Assembly (NCBI GenBank): GCA_013822725.1
Contig: PNKX01000018.1
Coordinates: 52,354 to 116,353, forward strand
DNA length: 64,000 bases
Direction of reading: 5' to 3'
Source: Pirellula sp.
Lineage (GTDB): Bacteria; Planctomycetota; Planctomycetia; Pirellulales; Lacipirellulaceae
Shown: piece by piece, positions 56,426 to 64,000 of the stretch
Layout: the number at the start of each line of letters is the position of its first letter
How positions within the stretch are numbered: the stretch's first letter is position 1
Translations under genes and position numbers: made by a program
Notes under the pieces: model-generated
Told to the model about the DNA's origin: nothing
Seen by the model: the letters and a program-made list of their open reading frames with translations, nothing else
Databases searched by the model: none

Positions 56426-57373
56426 ATGAAGCGTCGCGATGCAGTTACTCTCGTAGAACTGTTGGTGGTGATCGCCATCATCGGCGTTCTCGTGGCGCTC
56501 CTGCTTCCGGCGGTCCAGGCTGCGCGCGAAGCAGCGCGGCGCGCCACCTGCGCGAACCATCTCAAGCAGCTTGCACTGGCTGTGCAAGATTACCACGACG
56601 CCCACCAAGTCCTGCCACCGCTCTACAACGGCCAGCTCGATTGGCGCAGCGTCTCGTTCGGTCTGGAGACTTTTTCGTGGCGCGTCGAAATATTGCCCTT
56701 CATCGAGCAACAGAAGCTTTTTGGGAAGTTCGACTACTCGCAGTACTCCACCGACGCCAAATGTCAGGAGGCGATTAGTATTCCGCTGACAGTCATGAGC
56801 TGTCCCTCGACACCCCGCACATCGACCGCGGCTAGCGGCCTGTGGCACGGGCGGAGTCAGTTCAACGAAGCGCTCACGGCCGCCACGACCGACTACAACG
56901 CTTCCGAAGGGTACGTCGAGGGCACGGACTGCATCGCCGGAGCATGGGGTGAAGTCGTGCATGGCAAGCCGGGCGAGCCGCTCAGCGTTCGCAAATTGAG
57001 CTTCGTCAATGTGACCGACGGCTTGTCGAACACGGCGCTCATTTTGGAACGGGCGGCGCTGCCCGACCATTATTTTGAAGGAGGAGCCAAGGTCGAGCCG
57101 CATCAGCCGCCGCAATATCGCACCTGGGGTAATGTCGGCTTGTGGGCGATTAGCGCCGAGACACTAGTGAATCACGTCACCGCGAAATCGGGCGTGCCGA
57201 TCGTCGGCGGGGACAATTTGCATGGACTTTACTCGTTCCACCCGGGGGGTGCCCACGTCGCCTTCGTCGACGGCTCGGTGCATATGGTCGGGTCCGCGAT
57301 TGACGACGCGACGATGCTCGCCCTTATCTCTCGCGAAAAAGGAGAGGCGATCGACGTGAGCATGCTTCCATAG
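56426..57373 (+). CDS. DUF1559 prepilin-type protein
   Basis: A 315-residue protein with a class-III/type IV prepilin-like start (MKRRDAVTLVELLVVIAIIG, then VLVALLLPAVQAAREAARRA), the hallmark of DUF1559 proteins that are massively expanded in planctomycetes. It has the family's later motifs NHLKQLALAVQDYHDAHQVL and, near the end, LYSFHPGGAHVAFVDGSVHM. Such proteins are pseudopilins of unknown role, perhaps in secretion of the large surface proteins. Starts 30 bases after the LEPR-XLL gene. Confidence 0.95.
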   Translation: MKRRDAVTLVELLVVIAIIGVLVALLLPAVQAAREAARRATCANHLKQLALAVQDYHDAHQVLPPLYNGQLDWRSVSFGLETFSWRVEILPFIEQQKLFGKFDYSQYSTDAKCQEAISIPLTVMSCPSTPRTSTAASGLWHGRSQFNEALTAATTDYNASEGYVEGTDCIAGAWGEVVHGKPGEPLSVRKLSFVNVTDGLSNTALILERAALPDHYFEGGAKVEPHQPPQYRTWGNVGLWAISAETLVNHVTAKSGVPIVGGDNLHGLYSFHPGGAHVAFVDGSVHMVGSAIDDATMLALISREKGEAIDVSMLP

Positions 57374-57457
57374 GAACTGTCGTATGACGCGGGCATCAGT
57401 TGAATTGCACGCACTGTAGTAACTCCGCAGAGCGGGCAACGGCTCGCAACGCCACTC

Positions 57458-58453
57458 ATGAAATCGACCTCCACGATGATGTCCGGTTGCTCAGCCCAGA
57501 TTGTGCGACGAGCGTTTCGGTTGCTCTGCGCTTCCGCCGCCTGCATCGCGTTCGCCCGCAGCGCCGACGCCCAAGCGACGTCTTCCACCATTCTCCGCTG
57601 GCAAATCGAGGCGACCGTCATCCAAATCGATGATCCTGACGGAAACTTCCCTCAGGTCCGGCTCGGCGACCCCGTACATGGGACGCTGACCTACAATCTC
57701 GCGATCGCGGCCGATGCTTTCACCGACGACAAGGCGTATTACACGCATGCCGAGTCATTTCGCGTCGCGGCGATGATTATCGACAATCCTCGGACGGGAG
57801 AATCGCTGACGTTCGTCGGCGACGCTGGCTCGGAGCACGACATTCATGTCTACAACGACAACGAGTACGACGACGAAGTGTTTGACTATTTTCTCGCCCT
57901 GCAGAGCGTTTTGCTGCCGCCTGGCGTGGAGGCTGATTGGCCCGTCGTCAGCGTTGAGCTCACGGGTCCCGTCGACGTCATCCAAGACTACAGTCTCCCG
58001 CTGGAACTGGCCCTCGACGATTGGCCTCAGGCGACGATCTCTTTCAACGACCTGCTCGGTGATTCCGACATCTACGCCGAAATCTATTCGCTGACGCCCG
58101 TCGTGGTTCCGATGGTAAGCGGCGACTTCGACTTCGACGGCGACGTCGACGGCGACGATCTTTTGGTATGGCAGGACGGCTTTGGCTTCGATGACTTTCT
58201 CGACGCCGACGGTGACAAGGATCTCGACGTCGACGGGGCCGATTATCTCATTTGGCAGCGCAACCTCAGGGCGACCGGCGCTCCCGCATCAGTGAGCGTC
58301 CCGGAGCCCGAGGCTGCGATTCTATTCGCCTGTGTGATCTTAGTTTGGTGGGTAGCGTGGCATTTGACTGGCAAACGCAGAGCCTCAGCCGACGATTCGC
58401 GGCCCGTGCGGGTTATACAGGGATTCCCTACAAAATCGCTGGCGCCGGGGTAG
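57458..58453 (+). CDS. PEP-CTERM protein with dockerin repeats
   Basis: A 331-residue protein with a signal peptide (LLCASAACIAFARSADAQA), a beta-rich unknown domain of ~190 residues (TLTYNLAIAADAFTDDKAYY; DIHVYNDNEYDDEVFDYFLA), a dockerin pair (SGDFDFDGDVDGDDLLVWQD; DADGDKDLDVDGADYLIWQR) and a PEP-CTERM signal (VPEPEAAILFACVILVWWVA) with an unusually long basic tail. It would be surface anchored with a calcium-binding module. Last gene of the co-directional run. Confidence 0.8.
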   Translation: MKSTSTMMSGCSAQIVRRAFRLLCASAACIAFARSADAQATSSTILRWQIEATVIQIDDPDGNFPQVRLGDPVHGTLTYNLAIAADAFTDDKAYYTHAESFRVAAMIIDNPRTGESLTFVGDAGSEHDIHVYNDNEYDDEVFDYFLALQSVLLPPGVEADWPVVSVELTGPVDVIQDYSLPLELALDDWPQATISFNDLLGDSDIYAEIYSLTPVVVPMVSGDFDFDGDVDGDDLLVWQDGFGFDDFLDADGDKDLDVDGADYLIWQRNLRATGAPASVSVPEPEAAILFACVILVWWVAWHLTGKRRASADDSRPVRVIQGFPTKSLAPG

Positions 58454-58939
58454 GCCTCACTGCGGTGCAGGCCAGACATTGCGATTCCCGCTAGAACCTA
58501 CTGATCGCCGATTAGTCGATGCCGCCTGCACTACTTGCATGATGAAGCTCCCCGGGGACAAATCTTGCTGGCGGAAGTAACGAATCTGGTAACACACACT
58601 CCAAGGCGTTGTTATTTCTTGGAGTTTTCAGCGGTCGGCTCCTGATTACGGATCGCTTCCCCGCCGCACGAAGTGTCGTCGAGTCGCGACGAGGCGCGAC
58701 TTCGCGGTCCGCGGCGGTAGTGCGGAGCCGATGGACTGTTCCGACTCAGAGACGTTAAAGGGCCTAATTTTCCTGGGTTCTTGGATTGGTCGTCCTGTGT
58801 GATCTGTCACTACGTTACGGCGGGTAGAGTGCCTCTGGGCAGACGGCGGGTTAAATTTTTGCTAGGCGCCTGGTCGGCTGATAAACTGGGCGCTCGTCCC
58901 AGGACGGGGCGTCGCTCCTTTTTCCATAAAGCTTGCGTC
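58454..58939. other. Intergenic region ahead of the next LEPR-XLL gene
   Basis: 486 bases with no gene called. The frame open from 58781 into the next gene has no coding character before ATG 58940. It probably carries that gene's promoter. Confidence 0.4.
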
Positions 58940-61930
58940 ATGTCTGATCGCCCCGACCCGCGACAACGTCGCTTGCGTCACGAGCCGCTGGAGGACCGGC
59001 GGATGTTAGCGGGCGTCACCGTGTCCAACGGGAACGACGTCGTCAACGGGACGGTCACGTCGATCTCGGCGCTGGTCGCCGACAGCGGCGGCGACGGCAT
59101 TTCGCTGCGGGAAGCGATTCTTGCGGCCAACGCCGACGCGGCGGCGGACGTGATCGACTTCGCGCCGAGCGTCGTCGGGACGATCCAGCTCACAAACGTC
59201 GGCCACGTCGGCGAGTTGGCGATCCAACACGACCTCACTACCAACGGGCCGGGGGCGGCCGTCCTTACAATCCGGGCGTTCGGCGGCGCAGCGGCGGCAG
59301 GCGACGGCGCGCGGATCTTCAGAATTGACGACGGCAATATCGCCACGTTCAAAAGCGTCGCGCTCAGCGGCCTCATGCTCGCGGGCGGCGACGTGAATGG
59401 GGACGGCGGCGCCATCTCCAACTTCGAGAACCTGTCGATTGCCGATGCCACCATCAGCGGCAACACCGCGGCGGGCGGCGCCAATCGGGGCGGCGGCGTT
59501 CTCCACTTCTTTGGAACGCTGGCCATCGCCAGGACGACCATCAACGGAAATACGGCCGCCCACGGGGGCGGCGTGTACGCGAGCAGCGTCTCGAACATCG
59601 CCGACAGCCTGATTCATTCCAATACGTCGACCCTGAGCAGTGGCGGCGGCGGCGGTATCGTCGCCGCGAGTTTTGCCAGCACGAAGATGACGATCACTGG
59701 CAGCACGATTAGCAGCAATCATGCGCGGAACAACGGTGGAGGGATCGTCAACGCCAGTCCCAACTCGGACGGACTCGTCGTGCGTCACAGCACGATCACC
59801 GGCAACCGGGCCGACTCGGACAGTGTCGCCGGCGGTGCGGGTGGCGGCCTTTACACCGACAGCGGCGCGACCACTTCGCTAGACCATGTGATCATTGCGG
59901 GAAATTTGCGTCAGGCTACGATTCGTAGCGACCAGAGCGGTGGGGTCACAGAGCTGCGATTCAGCTTGATTGGCGAACGGGGCACCGGCACGTTCGTCGA
60001 CTTCGGCGGCAATCAGATCGGGCCGCCGGGCTCGCCCATCGACCCGCTGCTGGCCCCGCTAGCCGACAATGGCGGACCGACTTGGACGCACGCATTTCTC
60101 GCGGGCAGTCGCGCGATCGACGCGGGCGACCCGGCCGCCGTGGCGGGCGTCGGGACCGTGCCGCTCTCCGATCAGCGCGGAGCGGGATTCGGCAGAACCG
60201 CCAACGGCGACATCTTCGTAGGATCAAAAATCGACATCGGCGCGTTCGAGCAGCAATCCGCGTCGTTGGTAAACCTTTTCGTCAATTCTCTCGTCGACGA
60301 TAACGACGGGAACTTTGCACCCGGGGATTTTTCGCTTCGTGAAGCGATCGAAATCGCGAGCGAGCAGACGACGTCTTACACGATCGCGTTTGCTAGCTCG
60401 CTGACCTCGGCGGGGCCGGCCGCGATCGTGTTGACGATGGGTGAACTGGCACCCTTTGGCAGCCTCTCCATCGTTGGCCCCGGCGCGGACTTGCTGACCA
60501 TCGACGCCTCCGGCAATGATCCCACGCCAACGCAGGACAACCGGGATGGCAGCCGTGTGTTCAACCTCGCTTTTGCCAATGAGGGGATCGCGCTCAACGG
60601 ACTGCGGCTGATCGGCGCGGATTCAAAGAGCCAAGGCGGAGCCATTTTTAATCAAGGGCAGTTAACTGTCACAGAGTGCACGATAGCCGATAGTTCGGCG
60701 GGGTTCGGGGGCGGTGGAATCTTCAACGTTGGAACGCTCACCGTCGTTGGCTCGACGTTCAGCGGAAACCGGGGGAACAGTTTTGGCGGTGGCGGCGTTC
60801 GCAACCAAGGCGAAATGTCCCTAAGCGATAGCACCTTTCAGGGAAACACCGCTGCCAATGGCGGTGGCGTACTTAATTTGCAGGGCGGCCAGGCGACGCT
60901 CCTCCGCACCACGCTCAGCGGTAACACAGCCAATTCCGGCGGCGGCCTTTACGGCGGCGACCTCAACGCACCGAGCGCAGATGGCACGATCAATCTGATC
61001 CAAAGCACGGTGAGCGGCAACCGAGGGTCGTTTGGCGCTGGCATCTTCAACGCGATGTCGACCGTGATCATCTCCCACTCGACGATCACCAACCACATGG
61101 ACCTGGCCGGCGATCCAGGCATCGCGATCACGTCAACGAACCAAATCGCGACCGTTACCCGCCTACAGTCGACGGTCGTATCAGGCAACAGTTCCGACCT
61201 GAGCTTGCAGATCGTGTCGCCCAACCCGACGCCGACCCAGCCCTATCAGTCTGCCGGGTTCAACCTCATTGGCGCGGGCCCGACTGCCGTCTTCTCGGAA
61301 CTGGGCGACCAGAACGGCGTGACCGACGCCATGCTGGGCCCTCTGGCCGATAACGGCGGACCGACCTTGACGCACGCTCTGCTGCCCGGCAGTCCGGCCA
61401 TCGACGCGGGCGATCCCGCCGCTGTGGCCGGTGCAGGCGGAGTTCCGCACTTCGATCAACGCGGTTTCGCCTTCACGCGCGTGGCCGGCGGCCGCATCGA
61501 CGTCGGCGCTGTCGAGCGCAACGCCGCCTCCGCTGATTTCGACAGCGACCTCGATGTGGATGGCGCCGACTTCTTGACATGGCAACGCGGATTGGGCGCC
61601 TCCGGCGTCGCGGCGACCCGATCCAATGGCAACGCCGACGGTGACAATGACGTCGATGGCGCTGACCTAGCCGTTTGGAAAGCGCAATTCGATAGTTCGG
61701 CGGCAGTTGCGGCCGCATCCGTTAATGCCGCGGCGCCGACGGCCTCTGCATCTGCTGGACACCGCGCCGCAGCGTCGCCTGCCGTGAACGGCGAACGGAC
61801 GCCACTTGCCGTACAACGAATGACGGCTCGGGACGCCGTGTTCACCGCGACAGGACTACCGTTTCTGGACCCTGAACTATTCTCTCGACGTCCGGCGGGC
61901 AAACCACGCGTTCGCAGTCCGTGGCGATAG
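58940..61930 (+). CDS. LEPR-XLL beta-helix (choice-of-anchor Q) protein with dockerin
   Basis: A 996-residue protein. The N-terminus has LEPR-XLL (LRHEPLEDRRMLAGVTV). Two copies of a CSLREAI-type unit follow (DGISLREAILAANADAAADV; GDFSLREAIEIASEQTTSYT), each leading into right-handed beta-helix repeats (ISGNTAAGGANRGGGVLHFF; LSDSTFQGNTAANGGGVLN) and a choice-of-anchor Q end (AFLAGSRAIDAGDPAAVAGV; DVGAVERN). Near residue 870 is a dockerin (DFDSDLDVDGADFLTWQRG; NADGDNDVDGADLAVWK). The tail includes VQRMTARDAVFTATG and ends basic, with no PEP-CTERM. It is probably a surface passenger with carbohydrate-binding-type helix repeats. Confidence 0.85.
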   Translation: MSDRPDPRQRRLRHEPLEDRRMLAGVTVSNGNDVVNGTVTSISALVADSGGDGISLREAILAANADAAADVIDFAPSVVGTIQLTNVGHVGELAIQHDLTTNGPGAAVLTIRAFGGAAAAGDGARIFRIDDGNIATFKSVALSGLMLAGGDVNGDGGAISNFENLSIADATISGNTAAGGANRGGGVLHFFGTLAIARTTINGNTAAHGGGVYASSVSNIADSLIHSNTSTLSSGGGGGIVAASFASTKMTITGSTISSNHARNNGGGIVNASPNSDGLVVRHSTITGNRADSDSVAGGAGGGLYTDSGATTSLDHVIIAGNLRQATIRSDQSGGVTELRFSLIGERGTGTFVDFGGNQIGPPGSPIDPLLAPLADNGGPTWTHAFLAGSRAIDAGDPAAVAGVGTVPLSDQRGAGFGRTANGDIFVGSKIDIGAFEQQSASLVNLFVNSLVDDNDGNFAPGDFSLREAIEIASEQTTSYTIAFASSLTSAGPAAIVLTMGELAPFGSLSIVGPGADLLTIDASGNDPTPTQDNRDGSRVFNLAFANEGIALNGLRLIGADSKSQGGAIFNQGQLTVTECTIADSSAGFGGGGIFNVGTLTVVGSTFSGNRGNSFGGGGVRNQGEMSLSDSTFQGNTAANGGGVLNLQGGQATLLRTTLSGNTANSGGGLYGGDLNAPSADGTINLIQSTVSGNRGSFGAGIFNAMSTVIISHSTITNHMDLAGDPGIAITSTNQIATVTRLQSTVVSGNSSDLSLQIVSPNPTPTQPYQSAGFNLIGAGPTAVFSELGDQNGVTDAMLGPLADNGGPTLTHALLPGSPAIDAGDPAAVAGAGGVPHFDQRGFAFTRVAGGRIDVGAVERNAASADFDSDLDVDGADFLTWQRGLGASGVAATRSNGNADGDNDVDGADLAVWKAQFDSSAAVAAASVNAAAPTASASAGHRAAASPAVNGERTPLAVQRMTARDAVFTATGLPFLDPELFSRRPAGKPRVRSPWR

Positions 61931-62150
61931 CGCTGATCCATTGCCGCATGCATGCGTGCGACGCGAGGATTGCGCTACCGCGCGTAGGTCGCCCGGACAT
62001 CCGGCCTTTTTGACCGCACGATGTGTGTCTCACATCTTCGCGACGCAATCATCTGCACGCCCACCCGCCTCCAGCGGAAAAGTTTGCTGGGGGCTTTTCC
62101 GTCGGCTATCCTGTTCAGACCTGCTCGCCATGGTCAAGGGAAGGCATACT

Positions 62151-63929
62151 ATGAATTGCTTGAAGTTCCTGCGTACTTGGCGGATTGTGATGATGGTGGG
62201 CGTGGCAGCCCTGTCAGTATCCCACGAGGCGAAGTCCGATGACGACGTCTGGAAAACCGCCGTCAGCGCCGCGTGGACGGCCGGCGCCAGCTGGGTCGAC
62301 GGCTCCACCCCCGACAGCGCCGACGACCAAGCCGAGTTCAACCTCCCCGGCGCGTACACCGTTTCGTTCGCCAGCAACCCACACGCGATCGGCCAACTGC
62401 GCTTGTCCGGCGGCTCAGAGGTCACCTTTGCCAGTACGTCGAAGTCCCCGCCCGTCGTACCCCGCACGCTTCATCTGGACGACATTGCCGCCGTTCGCGA
62501 CGGCAACCTCATTATCTCCGCCGGCTCCGCGCTCACGCTGGGATCCGGCGGCAACCCCTTCCATCTCACCGCCGACGGCGGAGTCGGCGTCGGCGGCACG
62601 CTGAACGTTAAGTTCGGTAGCGACCTGACGTCCAAGACCATGAATCCCAATGGCCAGCTCAACATCGTTGGCGCCGGCTCTACCGCCACCGTCACCGACG
62701 CAAGCCGCTACTACGACGGCGCCGCAAACGTCACCGCTGGCGGCGCCATGCAAACAACCGACGCCAATTTCGGCATGCCGATCAGCATCTCGGGCGTTGG
62801 CTCTCGCTGGACAAACAACGGCCAACTGCGTCTCGGCCTTGCCGACACCACCGGGCAAAAGCATGCCCTCGTCTCCGTCGTAGGCGGCGGCCTCTTCGAA
62901 AGCACGGGCGCGCTTCTCGGCGATCAGCTAGGAACGACGGGAACTGTCACCGTCAGCGACAGCGGCTCTCTCTGGAGGGATACCGGATCGCTCCGAATCG
63001 GAGGCATCGGCCCCGGCACGGTCAACGTCCAACCTGGCGGAACCGTCGTCGCCGGCGAGACGATCATCGCGACGCAAGGTCGCCTGCGGCTACAGGGCGG
63101 CACGCTCGACGTCGCCGACCTCAATTTCCAAGGCGGCCAGCTCGACTGGACCGCCGGCACGCTCCACGTCGACACATACCACGGCGACCTCGGCTTCGCC
63201 GTCGGCACGCTTGCCCCCGGCCACTCGCCGGGCAGTACCAACATCACGGGAACCTACGCTCAGCAGTCCGCCGGCATTCTCGAAATCGAGGTCGGCGGCG
63301 CTGCCCAGGGCACTCTCTACGATGTTGTCAACGTCGCCGGCAATGCAACTCTGGGCGGCGTTCTTGATCTCAAGCTAGTGGGCGGCTTCGTCCCCACCCC
63401 GAGTCAAACGTTCACGATCATGAGCGCAAACTCCATCTCCGGCTCGTTCAGCAATGTCACGAGCGGCAGCCGCCTCAGCACGCCCGGCGGCGGCTCGTTC
63501 CGCGTCAACTACGGCCCGGGGAGCGCCTTCGCTCCCAGCCTTATCGTGCTCTCCGCATTCCAAAGCAGCACCAGCGGCGACTTCGACGTCGACGGCGACG
63601 TCGACGGCAATGATTTTCTCCTCTGGCAACGCGGCGGATCGCCCTCCCCAAACAGCGCCGCCGACCTGGCCCTTTGGCGAGTGAACTTCGGCACGACAGG
63701 TGGCGCCGCGGCGAACAATCCCGTTCCAGAACCCAATGCCGCATTGCTCGCGATCCTTGCCATCTCGCTGTTAACCGCGAGGGGGTCGAACCGCTTCACA
63801 AGTTACATTGAAACTGCGGGCCATTCGTCGCCCCGACCGATGAACGGTTTGCTCCATTCAAGTGGCCGGGCCGGGAATCACTTCGACGCTTTCAGCTATT
63901 TGAGCACGTTGAGTACGACATCAACCTGA
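62151..63929 (+). CDS. PEP-CTERM protein with autotransporter-like beta-helix repeats and dockerin
   Basis: A 592-residue protein with a signal peptide (MMVGVAALSVSHEAKS) and a beta-helix passenger of the type found in planctomycete autotransporter-like proteins (SWVDGSTPDSADDQAEFNLP; TVTVSDSGSLWRDTGSLRIG; GTLDVADLNFQGGQLDWTAG; YDVVNVAGNATLGGVLDLKL). A dockerin-like loop follows (GDFDVDGDVDGNDFLLWQR), then PEP-CTERM (VPEPNAALLAILAISLLTAR) and an atypically long ~60-residue tail after it. Start 62151 follows AAGGGAAGGC; upstream frame is non-coding. Probably exosortase-processed. The last 71 bases of the window hold nothing recognisable. Confidence 0.8.
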   Translation: MNCLKFLRTWRIVMMVGVAALSVSHEAKSDDDVWKTAVSAAWTAGASWVDGSTPDSADDQAEFNLPGAYTVSFASNPHAIGQLRLSGGSEVTFASTSKSPPVVPRTLHLDDIAAVRDGNLIISAGSALTLGSGGNPFHLTADGGVGVGGTLNVKFGSDLTSKTMNPNGQLNIVGAGSTATVTDASRYYDGAANVTAGGAMQTTDANFGMPISISGVGSRWTNNGQLRLGLADTTGQKHALVSVVGGGLFESTGALLGDQLGTTGTVTVSDSGSLWRDTGSLRIGGIGPGTVNVQPGGTVVAGETIIATQGRLRLQGGTLDVADLNFQGGQLDWTAGTLHVDTYHGDLGFAVGTLAPGHSPGSTNITGTYAQQSAGILEIEVGGAAQGTLYDVVNVAGNATLGGVLDLKLVGGFVPTPSQTFTIMSANSISGSFSNVTSGSRLSTPGGGSFRVNYGPGSAFAPSLIVLSAFQSSTSGDFDVDGDVDGNDFLLWQRGGSPSPNSAADLALWRVNFGTTGGAAANNPVPEPNAALLAILAISLLTARGSNRFTSYIETAGHSSPRPMNGLLHSSGRAGNHFDAFSYLSTLSTTST

Positions 63930-64000
63930 ATGGTTTCGATCACTTAATCGTGGCCAAAGATAACGAACTGAACAACTGGCGTGAATAAGCTGCCTGTGCT

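Overview
The window looks like the chromosome of a planctomycete of the Pirellulales type. The evidence is the high GC, frequent weak or absent Shine-Dalgarno sites, many secreted proteins with PEP-CTERM tails, planctomycete-style dockerin repeats, the N-terminal LEPR-XLL motif, a DUF1559 prepilin-like protein, a DUF1580 protein, and an ECF sigma factor beside a large Ser/Thr kinase. No species can be named from the sequence alone.

Layout. 0-5.1 kb: a DmsC-like anchor, a nitrate-reductase-type molybdoenzyme and an alginate-export-type porin. 5.7-9.3 kb: a secreted sorbosone-dehydrogenase-like protein with NPCBM and dockerin domains. 9.6-14.1 kb: a tight four-gene operon (RuBisCO-like protein, DUF1537 sugar-acid kinase, Asp/Glu-racemase-like protein, BASS transporter) that resembles D-apionate-type sugar-acid catabolism. 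14.2-34.0 kb: two integrative elements stacked on one tRNA-Arg(CCG) gene. The intact tRNA is at the right end, and partial copies of its 3' end lie at 17.9 kb (46 of 46 bases) and 14.2 kb (degenerate). The right element (about 16 kb, visibly lower GC) carries an intact tyrosine integrase, a DUF1580 protein, a RepA-like ATPase, a DUF262/DUF1524 nuclease with a divergent partner, a broken HEAT-Mrr gene and two surface proteins. The left element keeps only an integrase stub, an HNH protein and exported proteins.

34.2-46 kb: ordinary chromosomal genes (HIT, Trm112-like, esterase, ECF sigma plus membrane protein, DUF1254, metallopeptidase-like, beta-propeller, MDR reductase), interrupted by a TcmP/Gp37-Gp68 pair of unknown function and by several families of palindromic intergenic repeats. 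46.4-48.5 kb: tRNA-Ser(CGA) followed by a decayed integration site, with an integrase broken by one base, a small broken gene that is not obvious as an ORF, and a 117-bp inverted-repeat element. 49.0-58.5 kb: a co-directional run of ECF sigma factor, kinase, PEP-CTERM protein, LEPR-XLL protein, DUF1559 protein and PEP-CTERM/dockerin protein. 58.9-63.9 kb: two more large exported dockerin proteins.

Two export classes recur. Classical signal peptides go with PEP-CTERM tails. LEPR-XLL N-termini go with a different, shared C-terminal tail. The most promising leads are this second tail, the stacked tRNA-Arg islands with a shared palindrome before three of their genes, the DUF262 cassette, and the RuBisCO-like operon with its atypical racemase. 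All family names rest on reading motifs by eye; no search was run.
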